Made by a program: the position numbers and the translations under genes. The notes beneath the pieces were generated by a model that did not search any database, was not told the DNA's origin, and saw only the letters and a program-made list of their open reading frames with translations. From contig RPFO01000156.1 in the NCBI GenBank assembly GCA_009746045.1, positions 2,840,452 through 2,904,451 of the forward strand: a stretch of DNA of 64,000 nt, written 5' to 3'. Shown here piece after piece: positions 41,901 through 51,860 of this stretch (the stretch's first letter is position 1; each line of letters begins with the position of its first letter). The stretch comes from Mesostigma viride. Taxonomy: Eukaryota; Streptophyta; Mesostigmatophyceae; Mesostigmatales; Mesostigmataceae.

Positions 41901-44900
41901 CCTGAGTCAGAAGAAGCTCAAGAACCATTTCGCTGCTGCCTGGCCGATTGCGGTGAATGGGCGCCCGTTCACTGTCTATGGTGAGGCCATCTGTGGCCTC
42001 CGGTTTGCAGGTGATCTGCTGCCTCCTGGCGCTGATTCGCAGCTGGTGTCTCTGCAGGGCTATGACACCAATATTTTTGCCAAGGACTTCGTCGGCAGTA
42101 TGGCCACTGTCGAGATGCAGCGCGTTGTTGACAAGGTGAAGGCCTCCCCTGTTTACGCTCTGACATTTGACAAGACCACGGACGTGTCCAAGGTCAAGGC
42201 GATGATAATCTACGTCACCACAGTTGACCCGACAACGTGGGTGGCCGAAACTGATTTTCTTCGCTTGCTGGAGTGTGCCGGCAAGGATGCCCAGGCATTG
42301 CGGAGTACGTTCGTGGAAGGGCTAGTATCTGCAGATGTCGACGTGGATCTCGCATCATGTGTCTCTTACGGCAGCGACGGAGCTACCGTGATGCTTGCCG
42401 CGAATGGACTCACCAACCTGCTCAGGGAGGAGCACTCCCCCTTTGCAACTCGCAGCCACTGCGTTGCACATAAGCTCCCGTTGGGGATTGCTGACGCTGT
42501 CAAGGCATCACCGTGGGCAGAGAAGCTGGACACGCTCATGACGGAGGTTTACGTTGTCTTCAGCCACTCTGCGAAGCGGAAGCGGGAATTCCAGCAGCAA
42601 TCCCTTCCACGAACGTCCTCCGCAATGCCTGGGCATCCTCGCCGGCACACTCCAGCAAGCGAAGAAAATCAGTTTCGGCCACCCACGTTGTCGGGTCAAC
42701 TGTGGTGACGTAGATTATCATCGCCTTGACCTTGGACACGTCCGTGGTCTCGTCAAATGTCAGGGCGTAAACAGGATGGAGCAGCTGGAGCAGCAGGCCT
42801 TGGCAGCCAGGCGGTTCGCTCCCACAAGGTGGCTATCGCGTTCTGAGGTCGTGGACCGCATTCTGCACATCTTGCAGGGCATGCAGCTTTTCTGTGAAGA
42901 GCTGGGTAATCACGACTTGGCTAGGCGGCTGCGCCTTTACGACACGGTGTTTGCTCTTAATGGTTACGCAGACATCATCGGCAGGTGCGCAGAGCTCAGC
43001 AGGTTTTTCCAAAGGAAGGACCTGGACTTTACCCAGGTCATGCCGGCTGTGAATGGCTGCAAGGAGGCCCTGGAACTGTGGTTCGGGGACGTGGACAGCC
43101 CCAAGTTTGGTGGGCCCAAGCTGCGCGTTTTTCTGAAGCAGCTGGACCAGCAGCTGGATGAGCAGCTGGGCGACTTCAACGCCGGTATGCAGTTCGGGGA
43201 GGTGCGCTTGCTCCCCGGGGTTGGTGACTATGAGCAGAAGTGCAAGCAGGAGGCGCATGACTTCATGAGGAGCATGGTACAAAATATTGATGTGCGCTTT
43301 CCAGACTTGGGGGAACTGGATGCCTTCCGCGTCCTGGACCCAAAGAACATGGCCGGCCTTTCTGGGGCTGACCTGGGCGCTTACGGGGACCGCGAGATGG
43401 AGAGGTTCGCCGAGCGATACGGGAAACCCTCCAAAGGCCGCGACCCCCTCGTGAATGGGCCCAAGCTCCTGGAGGAGTGGGAGGTGGCTAAGAAGTCGTG
43501 GAAAGCTGTAGGTGAGGGCTGCAAGCGGCTTTTTGACCAAACCCGTGAGTCATTCTGCCTGCAGCACGCCAGCGTGTACCCGAACTTTGCTAAGTTGCTA
43601 TGCATTTCTCGCGTGCAGGCACTGACCACGGTGGACTGTGAGAGGGGTTTAAGTCGGCCGAACTTACTCAAGACCGATGTGCGCAGCCGGCTAGACCTGG
43701 ACACGTGCGAGGACCTCATGCGAATGACCATCAAGTACCACGACACTCCCGTTACCTCACCCGTGGCCAAGGAGTTGATAGACCAAGCGGTGGTGACGTA
43801 TGAGTTGGTCAACCCGCGCTTTAAATTCCACTTCAGGAGTATGCGGGAAGTTAACATTCATGTTCGGGACTGAGGAGCTTGGACGCAATACCGTTGTGGC
43901 AGAGTGACGTGCTTGCCTGCCTAAGGGATGAAATTAAGTGTAATGTTTTTAGCTGAGCCATTAGTTTATGCTGAGTTAATTTAATGTGGCGGGCATGCAC
44001 CAACATTAAAAACTGCACCAATTAATTAATTATTAACACACGACAATCAACGCAAATCATCCACTCCATTTGATGATTTATGAAAAGAGACAACAAACGT
44101 GGAAAATCTCAATTAATCAATGAGACATGAATTTATCGTGTTAATGTAAGTGAGACCATGATCTAATATTAAATAGTAGTATAAAGATATTCATTTTCAC
44201 ACTTAAAAAACATGAATCATGAAAATACCTTTTTGTCTCATGGATAATTAAAAGCCGTGTGGTTCAGTTTCCACCAATGTGACAACCTGGCCCCATTTCA
44301 TTTTTTTTGTGTAGCATTAAATCATCAAATCGTGTGAATTCGGTACTTAAGTGAGACAATACGGTGCCGTCATCATATGGCATTAAAAAATTAAATTAAA
44401 TTAATTCTCAGGCATGTTAATTAATTATCATCAGGCATGTTTGATGTTGGATGCCTGAGACTACTGTAGCATCTGCTGGCGTCAGCGGCTAGTGCCGGCG
44501 GCCGGCCAGGCCCCGGCGGCCGACCGGTACTAGTACCTAGCTGGGCGGCAAACGGCTGGCCAGTGGCCGGGACGCCGGCTGCTGCCCGGCATTTGCCGGC
44601 TGCCGGCGTCATAATTATTTTGCCGGCGTGGCGCCGGCCGTAAAAAAAAGTCAAAAATAATCCCTGGCCAGGAGCCAGGAGCCAGGAGCCAGGAGCCAGG
44701 AGCCAGGAGCCAGGAGCCAGGAGCCAGGAGCCAGGAGCCAGGAGCCAGGAGCCAGGAGCCAGGAGCCAGGAGCCAGGAGCCAGGAGCCAGGAGCCAAGAG
44801 CCAGGAGCCAGGAGCCAGGAGCCAGGAGCCAGCAGCCATGCGCCGGTGGTGTGCTATAATTAATGGATGTTGAGCCCCTATCCAGTATCTCTAACTTAAT

Positions 44901-46190
44901 CAACTGCCCGTTAGGCCCTGATGGCTAGTCCAGTGCTGGCCCATGTCTAGGTCGGTAACACCAGCTATTATAACATAGGGTCGGCTACCCTGGACTCACT
45001 CCGGTTTTAGGGCCAGTTAGGGACAACTTAGGGAGCAAGGTTAGTTGGATTCCTGGTGTGATGCGCGTGTGTGTTGTGGGCAAGTTTGGGAAGCTCAGGG
45101 CTCGGGTATCAAGGCTGGTCTTTAGGTTCCTGGTATGATGCGCATGTGCTTTGGTAATCTGATCAACATAGCTTGGTAACTTGGTAACTTGTAATCTGAT
45201 CAGCGTGCGTTGCATGCTCGGAACAATAGAGAAATTTCGTTAGGCGAGTCACTAGGCTGATTCCTTTATCCATGCACTGCGACACATTGCCCTTGTGCGT
45301 GTCACAGGATTTCCCAACCCACCGGGTCGTGCTGTCACCACCCACGGACCAAGGTACATGCGAAATGGGACATGGCTTTGCTGTGTTTTCATGCCCCTTG
45401 CCACAGATGTGCTCTGATGTGTGCAAAAGGGACTATTTCCATGGAGTTAGATCCATCTCGGACTCGTGAATGATGTCCTTATTGTGCAGCTGACTTCCAT
45501 GTGACTTCCCCCCTGACCCCTGACCCCTGACCCCTGACCCCTGACCCCTGACCCCTGACCCCTGACCCCTGACCCCTGACCCCTGACCCCTGACCCCTGA
45601 CTCCTGACCCCTGACCCCTGACCCCTGACCCCTGACCCCTGACCCCTGACCCCTGACCCCTGACCCCTGACCCCTGACCCCTGACCCCTGACCCCTGACC
45701 CCTGACCCCTGACCCCTGACTCCTGACCCCTGACCCCTGACCCCTGACCCCTGACCCCTGACCCCTGACCCCTGACCCCTGACCCCTGACCCCTGACCCC
45801 TGACCCCTGACCCCTGACCCCTGACCCCTGACCCCTGACCCCTGACCCCTGACCCCTGACCCCTGACCCCTGACCCCTGACCCCTGACCCCTGACCCCTG
45901 ACCCCTGACCCCTGACCCCTGACCCCTGACCCCTGACCCCTGACCCCTGACCCCTGACCCCTGACCCCTGACCCCTGACCCCTGACCCCTGACCCCTGAC
46001 CCCTGACCCCTGACCCCTGACCCCTGACCCCTGACCCCTGACCCCTGACCCCTGACTCCATGCAGCGGGCGTGTTTAGTTCGACGTGGGAGAACCCAAGC
46101 CGCAGCCGCGCAGACAGATTCACCATCACTGAGGTGAGTCGAGCCAATTTACCAGCGTATGTGGTGGGTAAGAGTCTCGTGGAGATTTGA
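35945..46190 (+). CDS. XRCC2: XRCC2, RAD51-paralogue recombination protein (7 exons)
   Basis: Exons 35945-36145, 36481-36753, 37478-37554, 38581-38646, 40222-40432, 45308-45353 and 46066-46190 (TGA) have matching phases and total 999 nt (332 residues). Residues 55-63 form the Walker A loop GDSGSGKTE, with the XRCC2-typical GKTE. Then come AATCVLP, VVYDLELGFDLERL, MLLINGMSSFYFMDK, THRLVVLVSTN, THRVVLSP and the terminal YVVGKSLVEI, all in the order of animal and plant XRCC2. Family knowledge: XRCC2 acts in the BCDX2 complex, loading RAD51 during homologous recombination. The Walker B aspartate position reads Asn (LLIN). A Gly-rich loop in exon 5 is lineage-specific. Intron 5 contains a complete hAT element and intron 6 a 550-bp heptamer array. 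Confidence 0.9.
36754..37302. other. XRCC2 intron 2 sequence
   Basis: It contains three diverged copies of a gcatgtctctgc(c/t)ct motif at about 37080, 37178 and 37250 (the last as caaatctctaccct). No exon is recognised. Confidence 0.4.
37303..37350 (+). repeat. Echo of XRCC2 exon 3 start
   Basis: gaatgcgtgacgggggccag then tcctccg matches the true acceptor and exon start gaatgtgtggcggtggccag then tccgctg at 37458-37484. The echo lies upstream in intron 2 and keeps the cag acceptor. Confidence 0.65.
37612..37658 (+). repeat. Echo of XRCC2 exon 3 end
   Basis: gtgcgcatgctgctgatcaa then gcggtgagggtgg repeats the real exon end cctgcgcatgttgctgatca then acgggtgagggtg (37541-37562), including the donor. 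Confidence 0.75.
37690..38050. repeat. ~21-bp tandem repeat (tgctgccattattgttacta)
   Basis: About 16 imperfect units occupy XRCC2 intron 3. All three plus frames are open because the unit lacks stops. They are not coding. Confidence 0.9.
38098..38124. repeat. Poly-C tract
   Basis: About 25 consecutive C residues in XRCC2 intron 3. Confidence 0.9.
38478..38522 (+). repeat. Echo of XRCC2 exon 4 start
   Basis: cgtcagcatgagcacgtcta then ctttttctga copies the real catcagcatgagctcgtttt then acttcatgga at 38575-38604, including the acceptor. It lies about 95 bp upstream in intron 3. Confidence 0.7.
38647..40221. other. XRCC2 intron 4
   Basis: It contains a diverged repeat of ggtgggtgaggaccaaggca at 38787-38885 and a scattered ~25-bp repeat around ctaccacg(t/c)gggcca at 39879, 39911 and 40150. 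No exon or element was recognised. Confidence 0.5.
40935..41057. repeat. 7-bp CCAGGAG minisatellite, left of hAT
   Basis: About 18 perfect ccaggag units run up to the first base of the hAT element. The same heptamer array continues on the other side of the element at 44667. Confidence 0.95.
41503..43873 (+). pseudogene. hAT transposase, interrupted by an internal inverted duplication
   Basis: The N-terminal part (41503-42601) has a zinc-finger-like FCTLCK...HVKRAAH. It then has RNase H-fold blocks (ALTFDKTTDVSKVKAMIIYV, SYGSDGATVML, HCVAHKL). At 42602-42775 lies a reverse-complement copy of 42148-42321, which adds a stop at 42708. The rest (42776-43873, another frame) has TRWLSR, then the C-terminal hAT dimerisation block VQALTTVDCERGLSRPN. 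Family knowledge: DDE enzyme for cut-and-paste transposition, close to the ZNF862/KIAA1586-type hATs. The catalytic-domain split means no full-length enzyme can be made from this copy. Confidence 0.85.
42148..42775. repeat. 174-bp inverted duplication within hAT transposase
   Basis: 42148-42321 and 42602-42775 are reverse complements over 174 bp with no mismatch seen by eye. 280 bp of unique transposase lies between them. The perfect match indicates a recent event. Confidence 0.9.
43880..44450. other. AT-rich 3' region of hAT element
   Basis: AT-rich non-coding sequence with repeated ttaattaatt and tgaaaa motifs lies between the transposase stop and the GC-rich terminal region. No gene was found. 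Confidence 0.5.
44667..44834. repeat. 7-bp CCAGGAG minisatellite, right of hAT
   Basis: About 23 ccaggag units, one of them ccaagag. The array starts with the hAT target duplication. Confidence 0.95.
44840..45307. other. XRCC2 intron 5, right part
   Basis: Two diverged repeats of ttcctggt(g/a)tgatgcgc(g/a)tgtg occur at 45048 and 45127. No gene was recognised. Confidence 0.4.
45509..46055. repeat. 7-bp TGACCCC minisatellite abutting XRCC2 exon 7
   Basis: About 78 units of tgacccc, three of them tgactcc, fill most of intron 6. They end as tgactccatgcag, the acceptor of exon 7. Each unit supplies a CTGAC branch-point-like motif followed by pyrimidines in the sense strand. Confidence 0.95.
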
Positions 46191-46230
46191 TGTTTCACTC
46201 CAAGAGAAGGACGTGTGACGTGTGTGTGTG

Positions 46231-46445
46231 CGGGCGGGCGGGCGGGCGGGCGGGCGGGCGGGCGGGCGGGCGGGCGGGCGGGCGGGCGGGCGGGCGGGCG
46301 GGCGGGCGGGCGGGCGGGCGGGCGGGCGGGCGGGCGGGCGGGCGGGCGGGCGGGCGGGCGGGCGGGTGGCGGGCGGGCGGGCGGGCAGGCGGGCAGGCGG
46401 GGGTGGGGGGTGGGGGGGGTGGGGGGCTGGGGGGGGGGGGGGGGA
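46231..46445. repeat. (GGGC)n and poly-G array
   Basis: About 38 GGGC units followed by G-rich sequence, starting 40 bp after the XRCC2 stop codon. Confidence 0.95.
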
Positions 46446-46499
46446 ACTGTAGACCGGTCAGCTGGGGGTAACCGAGGCAGGTCCTTAGATAGTACCCCA

Positions 46500-46990
46500 A
46501 CCTTTTGCCTACCCGTTTTTATCACTGCGGTGGATGCTGATGCTAATTTACCCCTATGTGGTAGACCCCTAATGTTTTTAAAGGGTGGCTTAACTGTTCC
46601 TTCTACCGTTGTAGATCCCTCATCACATCACAATGACCTTCTTACCGTCTCTGTTCTCGTAGACAGTGGGGCTGCCAGCTCCGTTGTGAGCGACGCTCTG
46701 GTTAGGCGATTAGGATTATCCTCTACCCCACATCCTACGCCTGCCACTGTTCAGGATGCTGACGGACGTCCTAATCACTCAACCGGTACACTTACCGTAC
46801 CCCTTATCATTCAAGGTCGCCCTATTGACTTGTCTCCGATGTCTCGTATGGGCCCAGCTGAATCAGTAGAGTTGAAGGAAATTCTTGTGTCTCTGTGGGA
46901 AGCAGGACTGATAGAACCTAGTAACTCCCCCTATTCTGCAGGTGTGCTACTTGTTCCCAAGCCTAATGGTAAGTTCTTGTGTCTCTGTGG
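46500..46990 (+). pseudogene. Ty3/Gypsy aspartic protease joined to start of reverse transcriptase
   Basis: The frame reads VLVDSGAASSVVSDALVRRL, a retropepsin active site (DSGA), then TVPLIIQGRPIDLSPMSRMG, then AESVELKEILVSLWEAGLIE and PSNSPYSAGVLLVPKPNGK, the conserved first motif of Ty3/Gypsy RT. The normal protease-RT linker is absent here but kept in the inverted copy. After NGK the sequence jumps back to the tandem array and stops, so no functional polymerase is encoded. Confidence 0.75.
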
Positions 46991-48007
46991 GAAGCAGGAC
47001 TGATAGAACCTAGTAACTCCCCCTATTCTGCAGGTGTGCTACTTGTTCCCAAGCCTAATGGTAAGTTCTTGTGTCTCTGTGGGAAGGACTGATAGAACCT
47101 AGTAACTCCCCCTATTCTGCAGGTGTGCTACTTGTTCCCAAGCCTAATGGTAAGTTCTTGTGTCTCTGTGGGAAGCAGGACTGATAGAACCTAGTAACTC
47201 CCCCTATTCTGCAGGTGTGCTACTTGTTCCCAAGCCTAATGGTAAATTCTTGTGTCTCTGTGGAGAGCAGGACTGATAGAACCTAGTAACTCCCCCTATT
47301 CTGCAGGTGTGCTACTTGTTCCCAAGCCTAATGGTAAATTCTTGTGTCTCTGTGGAGAGCAGGACTGATAGAACCTAGTAACTCCCCCTATTCTGCAGGT
47401 GTGCTACTTGTTCCCAAGCCTAATGGTAAATTCTTGTGCCTCTGTGGGAAGCAGGACTGATAGAACCTAGTAACTCCCCCTATTCTGCAGGTGTGCTACT
47501 TGTTCCCAAGCCTAATGGTAAATTCTTGTGTCTCTGTGGGAAGGACTGATAGAACCTAGTAACTCCCCCTATTCTGCAGGTGTGCTACTTGTTCCCAAGC
47601 CTAATGGTAAATTCTTGTGCCTCTGTGGGAAGCAGGACTGATAGAACCTAGTAACTCCCCCTATTCTGCAGGTGTGCTACTTGTTCCCAAGCCTAATGGT
47701 AAATTCTTGTGTCTCTGTGGGAAGCAGGACTGATAGAACCTAGTAACTCCCCCTATTCTGCAGGTGTGCTACTTGTTCCCAAGCCTAATGGTAAGTTCTT
47801 GTGTCTCTGTGGGAAGGACTGATAGAACCTAGTAACTCCCCCTATTCTGCAGGTGTGCTACTTGTTCCCAAGCCTAATGGTAAATTCTTGTGTCTCTGTG
47901 GGAAGCAGGACTGATAGAACCTAGTAACTCCCCCTATTCTGCAGGTGTGCTACTTGTTCCCAAGCCTAATGGTAAGTTCTTGTGTCTCTGTGGGAAGCAG
48001 GACTGAT
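46884..48007 (+). repeat. ~92-bp tandem array of a reverse-transcriptase segment
   Basis: About 12 units repeat the EILVSLWEAGLIEPSN...VLLVPKPNGK coding segment. Some lack 5 bp (gggaaggactg instead of gggaagcaggactg). Unit length is not a multiple of three, so frame is lost after the first. Each unit carries ctattctgcag and, 27 bp later, gtaagt or gtaaat, mimicking splice sites around a mini-exon. Confidence 0.92.
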
Positions 48008-48199
48008 AAGTAAGTAAGTAAGTACTTGCGTGTCATGCGCATGGGCATGCCACGGAGTACTATGCTAATCTCATGAGAAAAATAATTACACAAAAGTTAC
48101 AAATATCGTCTGCATCATGCCCCAACCATATAGTCACTACACAAGACTGATAGAACCTCGTAACTCCTAGTCTGCAGGTGTGCTACTTGTTCCCAAGCC

Positions 48200-48560
48200 T
48201 AATGGTTCCGTTTGGTTAATAGTTCCGTTGGTAAGAGACCACCAAAACTAAATGATATTAGTGAAAGGTCCAAGTATCCGCTACCCAGGATAGATGATGA
48301 TGAAGGTTAAAGGTTCTACCTGTTTTACTGTTTTAGTTTGAGCTGATGGTTTTTGGTAACTTCATGTAGCACCTGAAGACTCTTATGGTGCTTCACGAAG
48401 TTGCCAAAAACCATCGGCTCAAACTAAAACAGTAAAGCAGATAGAACCTTTAACCTTATTCAAAATATCATCTATCCTGGGTAGCGGATACTTGTACCTT
48501 TAACTAATGTGATTTATTTTTCGGTGGTCTCTTACCAAACGGAATTTACCATTAGGCTTG
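48200..48560. repeat. Hairpin at the centre of the Gypsy inverted structure
   Basis: Left arm ggttctacctgttttactgt then tttagtttgagctgatggtt (48310-48352) pairs with aaccatcggctcaaactaaa then acagtaaagcagatagaacc (48408-48447). Outer parts (gtatccgctacccaggatag at 48274; ctatcctgggtagcggatac at 48472) pair too. The loop is ~20 bp around 48375-48395. Confidence 0.85.
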
Positions 48561-48930
48561 GGAACAAGTAGCACACCTGCAGAATAGGGGGAGTTACTAG
48601 GTTCTATCAGTCCTGCTTCCCACAGAGACACAAGAACTTACCATTAGGCTTGGGAACAAGTAGCACACCTGCAGAATAGGTGGAGTTACTAGGTTCTATC
48701 AGTTCTGCTCTCCACAGAGACACAAGAACTTACCATTAGGCTTGGGAACAAGTAGCACACCTGCAGAATAGGGGGAGTTACTAGGTTCTATCAGTCCTGC
48801 TTCCCACAGAGACACAAGAACTTACCATTAGGCTTGGGAACAAGTAGCACACCTGCAGAATAGGGGGAGTTACTAGGTTCTATCAGTCCTGCTTCCCACA
48901 GAGACACAAGAATTTCCTTCAACTCTACTC
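48560..48930 (-). repeat. Minus-strand copies of the ~92-bp RT unit
   Basis: Four units in reverse orientation of the array at 46884-48007. The outermost connects to aatttccttcaactctactc, the inverted ELKEI coding part, with an in-frame stop (E-stop-VEL instead of ESVEL). Confidence 0.9.
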
Positions 48931-49084
48931 ATTCAGCTGGGCCCATACGAGACATCGGAGAATGGCTAGGGTGTGCACCGCCCATAATCACTACACAGTA
49001 CACAATGTAGGACGGAACGGGGAGGAGGGTAGGATGGAGTCTTTTCTTCAAAGCTTGACTCGTCTATGACGACCATATATCTGG

Positions 49085-49465
49085 CTAGCTCTCCTTTATC
49101 AAATCAATGCCTATCTCGTCATGGTCTACACATATAGCATTGGTAGGGTAGTCCACCTTTTCTATATCCAACTGCAGGAAGATTCTGAACAAATCATCAA
49201 ACTCCTTTAACTCAGTTGTTAATTCATCAACAGACATCAATACTTCACACGTTGGGCGTACAGTAGGTTCAGCAGGAGGCATATGAGTAATGTCAACCAA
49301 GGATAAATTTTCTACTTTAAAGTGGCGTTCATGTAGCCAGTAGATACCATCATGAAACCAGATCACCTTGGTGTCATGATTGATAGTAATTTTATTATCC
49401 TGGTCAGCGTTTTGATTAGTGGCGTTTGCTCGCCAAATGTGGCAGTGTAGCGCCAGCTTTAGCAC
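49085..49465 (-). pseudogene. Gypsy protease-RT linker fragment
   Basis: The 126-codon frame includes KVIWFHDGIYWLHERHFKV, ELTTELKEFDDLFRIF and CVDHDEIGIDLIKES. The 'LKEFDDLF ... VDHEI' pattern is typical of the linker just before RT in Ty3/Gypsy polyproteins. It lies between the minus-strand protease and RT pieces, the expected position. It is broken at both ends. Confidence 0.5.
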
Positions 49466-50059
49466 ATTGTGGCGATATCACCCCCACATGACAGTTCCCA
49501 AGGCGCCACAAAGTGGCGGTGCTGTGCTGCTTGGCGATTGCTGGTTGCCACATAATGGCCGTGTTGAATCCAAAGCTACTACCTAGGGACGCCACACTTG
49601 GCCGTGTCAACATGAGTTTCAGCCGGCTCTCCGCCGCAAGTCTCCCTCGTAGTACAATACTACTAGTAACTTCCGCCAGTCAACAATGGCCCAGTACCCC
49701 GCGGCTGCCGACTCACGTGCGTTGGTCTTCTGACGCTCACTAGCCTGACTGGCCCGCGCCACGCCTTGGTTGTACTTGAAGATTCTGCGCTTGGGGCTCA
49801 GTCACTCGGAAGGCCGCCTGCCAGTGGCAGGTGACAGGTTAAGAAGGGAGCATTGTGTGACCAGGGAATCCAGCTGACTCACCCGTCCCGTCCGCTCGCC
49901 AGCGCGAGTCGCCACACGTGGCCGTGCCTAGCCGAATATTAATTGGCTAAAAGCCAGGCATTGGCCGAGCCAAAGCTAGTTTCTGTAGTTCAATATGCCA
50001 CATGGCGCTTAGTGCAAAAAGCGAATCAGTGACCGTGGTGCCAATCCAGGACTCATAAC

Positions 50060-50300
50060 ACATCAGCGGTAGTAACAGGGCCTATAATGGCCACCAATTT
50101 AAGAGGGCGGCCTTGAATAATAAGAGGTAGAGAAGCTGTACCAGGTGAGTGACAAGTACGCCCGTCAGCATAATGCACAGTGACACGGGTAGGATGAGGG
50201 AAAGGGGCTAATCCTAACCGCCTAGCTAGGGCTTCGCTTACAAAGGAGCCAGCAGCCCCGCTATCTACGATGACAGAGACATACAGAGATCATACACAGA
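50060..50300 (-). pseudogene. Gypsy aspartic protease, inverted copy
   Basis: The minus strand gives SVIVDSGAAGSFVSEALARR, then LGLAPFPHPT and LPLIIQGRPLKLV. This is a diverged copy of the plus-strand protease at 46640-46830, keeping the DSGA active site. Up- and downstream frames are disrupted. Confidence 0.65.
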
Positions 50301-50515
50301 TAATTAAGTAGGTCATTGTGATGTAGGAAGGGGTCTAGAATGGTAGAAGGGACAGCTAAACCGCCATTTTGAATAATTAGGGGTAACACGTAGGGGTCAT
50401 TTAGCATAAGCATCCACAGCAGTGACAAAAACAGCTAGGCAAAAGGTTGAGGTACTATCTAAGGACCTGCCTCGGTTACCCCCAGCTGACTGGTCTACTG
50501 TTTCCCCTCCCCCTT

Positions 50516-50992
50516 TACATCACTAGGCACGAACCCTGGTAGAGTTCCTGGTGGAAAAGCCACTGGTGGAGAATCACGATGTAGCGAAGGGGAGGAGCTT
50601 ACCTGATCAAGGTAGGGAACCCCAGAGGGGTCTGTCTGCAAAGCATTGACCCTAAGGTTCGAGTATGCAGGGGAAGGACGACCTGGAGTAGGACGTATGA
50701 GTGGGGTGGGGTGGGGGGTGGGGTGGGGGTGGGGTGGGGGGAAGGAGTCTGCAGTGGCGGTAGTGGTGATCTGCAGTTGTGCGGTTGCACGGTCGTTCCG
50801 GTGAGGACTGAGAGGCTCTGAGCGCAGCAAGTGTAGGGCTGGCAGCACTGAGCACCTTGTTTCGTATGAAATCGCCAAGGCTGGCCTCACTTCTGAGCTT
50901 GTTGCACACCATTGTTTGTTCCTAGGACGTAATCCTTTGGCTGCGTCAGATCTTGCATGGGGCGGGATCAATCTGAGGAACGTTACTGACAA
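50516..50992 (-). other. Possible Gypsy gag-side sequence
   Basis: A Pro/Ser/His-rich minus-strand frame (165 codons) lies upstream of the protease in the element's reading direction. No capsid or zinc-knuckle motif is visible. It contains a GGGGT-rich tract at 50701-50740. Confidence 0.25.
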
Positions 50993-51199
50993 TGAAAGTG
51001 TCCAAGTACATCCGTATCAAGTGCTGCATTACTTACTTTTTCTCACTTTATGTCAAAATGCACTTTCGGTGTGTGCCTGCAGGGGTCTCTGCGGCCTTGC
51101 CTTTAAATTAAATGCCAGCTGCATGTGTGCAGGTCATGGCATGGCTTGATATGGCCTGCCAGGGGTAGCCGATGTGCATGGGCCAGAGAGCTCTGTGAA

Positions 51200-51479
51200 G
51201 GGATTCGGCTTTTGTGCTACTAGGCCAAGTCTGTCCTATCATGAAGTAGTAGAGTTAAATTTATTAACTATGTGGACCAGCGCCCACAAGGGACTCGAGG
51301 AACTGGAGTCAAGGAAGGCCAGCCATGGATGAAAGCTCGCTAATGTAAAAAGAAGTACATAAGAATCACTCACAGTTTACCAGGCAATGCATGAAAAGAT
51401 GACCTTGCTTGTGCCCCGTTTCGGTGATTGCCAATTGCATGTATTGTGAGACAACTAGATTATTTATTGATCAAGGGGC
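51200..51479. other. Spacer
   Basis: No gene or repeat was recognised on either strand. Confidence 0.4.
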
Positions 51480-51860
51480 TGCCCATGAAAAAATTAAATT
51501 ACATTATAACATGACTACGTTGGGAGATCATGTACCACGTATTCCCTTAATTAAGCTTGATGGATGGGGGTGAGCGAAGCCGCGAAACCTAACTAAGCTA
51601 ACTCTAAACTAAACTAAAAAATCCTAGCTACTCTACTCAGCAAAGCGCCCCTCTTCCTCCTTGGGGGGGGGGGGGCGGCTTGCCCACAGGGGCTGGCGTG
51701 TGGGCCTGGACAATGGTCAGCCACCTCTTCTTGTTCTGCACAGCAGTCCAATTAGCAAGAGAGAGGGAGGAAATGTGGTGTTCAAATTTGGCTGGGACCA
51801 CTAGGTCGCCCAGCAACTGCTGTGTATAGTTCATGCATGGCAGGTCTACCAAAACGGCCT
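51480..51860 (-). mobile_element. LINE 3' end, copy 2
   Basis: The minus strand encodes GDLVVPAKFEHHISSLSLAN, then NKKRWLTIVQAHTPAPVGKP, parallel to copy 1 at 25670. The 3' UTR (ccatccatcaagcttaatta ... atgatctcccaacg) runs to an ATTTAATTT tail at about 51490. Confidence 0.55.

Larger units (their letters stand above)
41058..44666 (+). mobile_element. hAT transposon with 8-bp target duplication
   Basis: The left end begins CAGGGATTATTTTACAGCCG and the right end, reverse-complemented, begins CAGGGATTATTTTTGAC, a typical hAT terminal repeat. Both ends continue in GCCGGC-rich subterminal repeats. The 8 bp on both sides are GCCAGGAG (41050-41057 and 44667-44674), as expected for hAT. Those 8 bp also equal one unit plus one base of the flanking minisatellite. 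The element is 3609 bp, in the same direction as XRCC2, inside intron 5. Confidence 0.88.
46446..50515. mobile_element. Rearranged Ty3/Gypsy pol fragment in inverted arrangement
   Basis: Plus-strand protease and RT start (46446-46990), a tandem RT array (to 48007), a ~350-bp hairpin (about 48200-48560), a minus-strand RT array (48560-48930), minus-strand linker (49085-49465) and minus-strand protease (50060-50515). The outer edges match in inverted orientation: accggtcagctgggggtaac at 46453 against the complement of gttacccccagctgactggt at 50475. No LTRs or integrase were found. Confidence 0.75.

Noticed and set aside
41503-43873. Two separate adjacent transposase genes (401 and 439 codons)
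   Set aside because: They are the two halves of one hAT transposase split by an inverted duplication. The overlap of the two frames is that duplicated segment.
45408-45469. Alternative XRCC2 terminal exon after a 54-nt intron
   Set aside because: A gccacag acceptor is present, but in phase it stops after three codons and lacks the conserved C-terminal strand found in the exon at 46066-46190.
45447-46525. 204- and 348-codon minus-strand VRGQGSG frames
   Set aside because: Translation of the TGACCCC heptamer array in XRCC2 intron 6.
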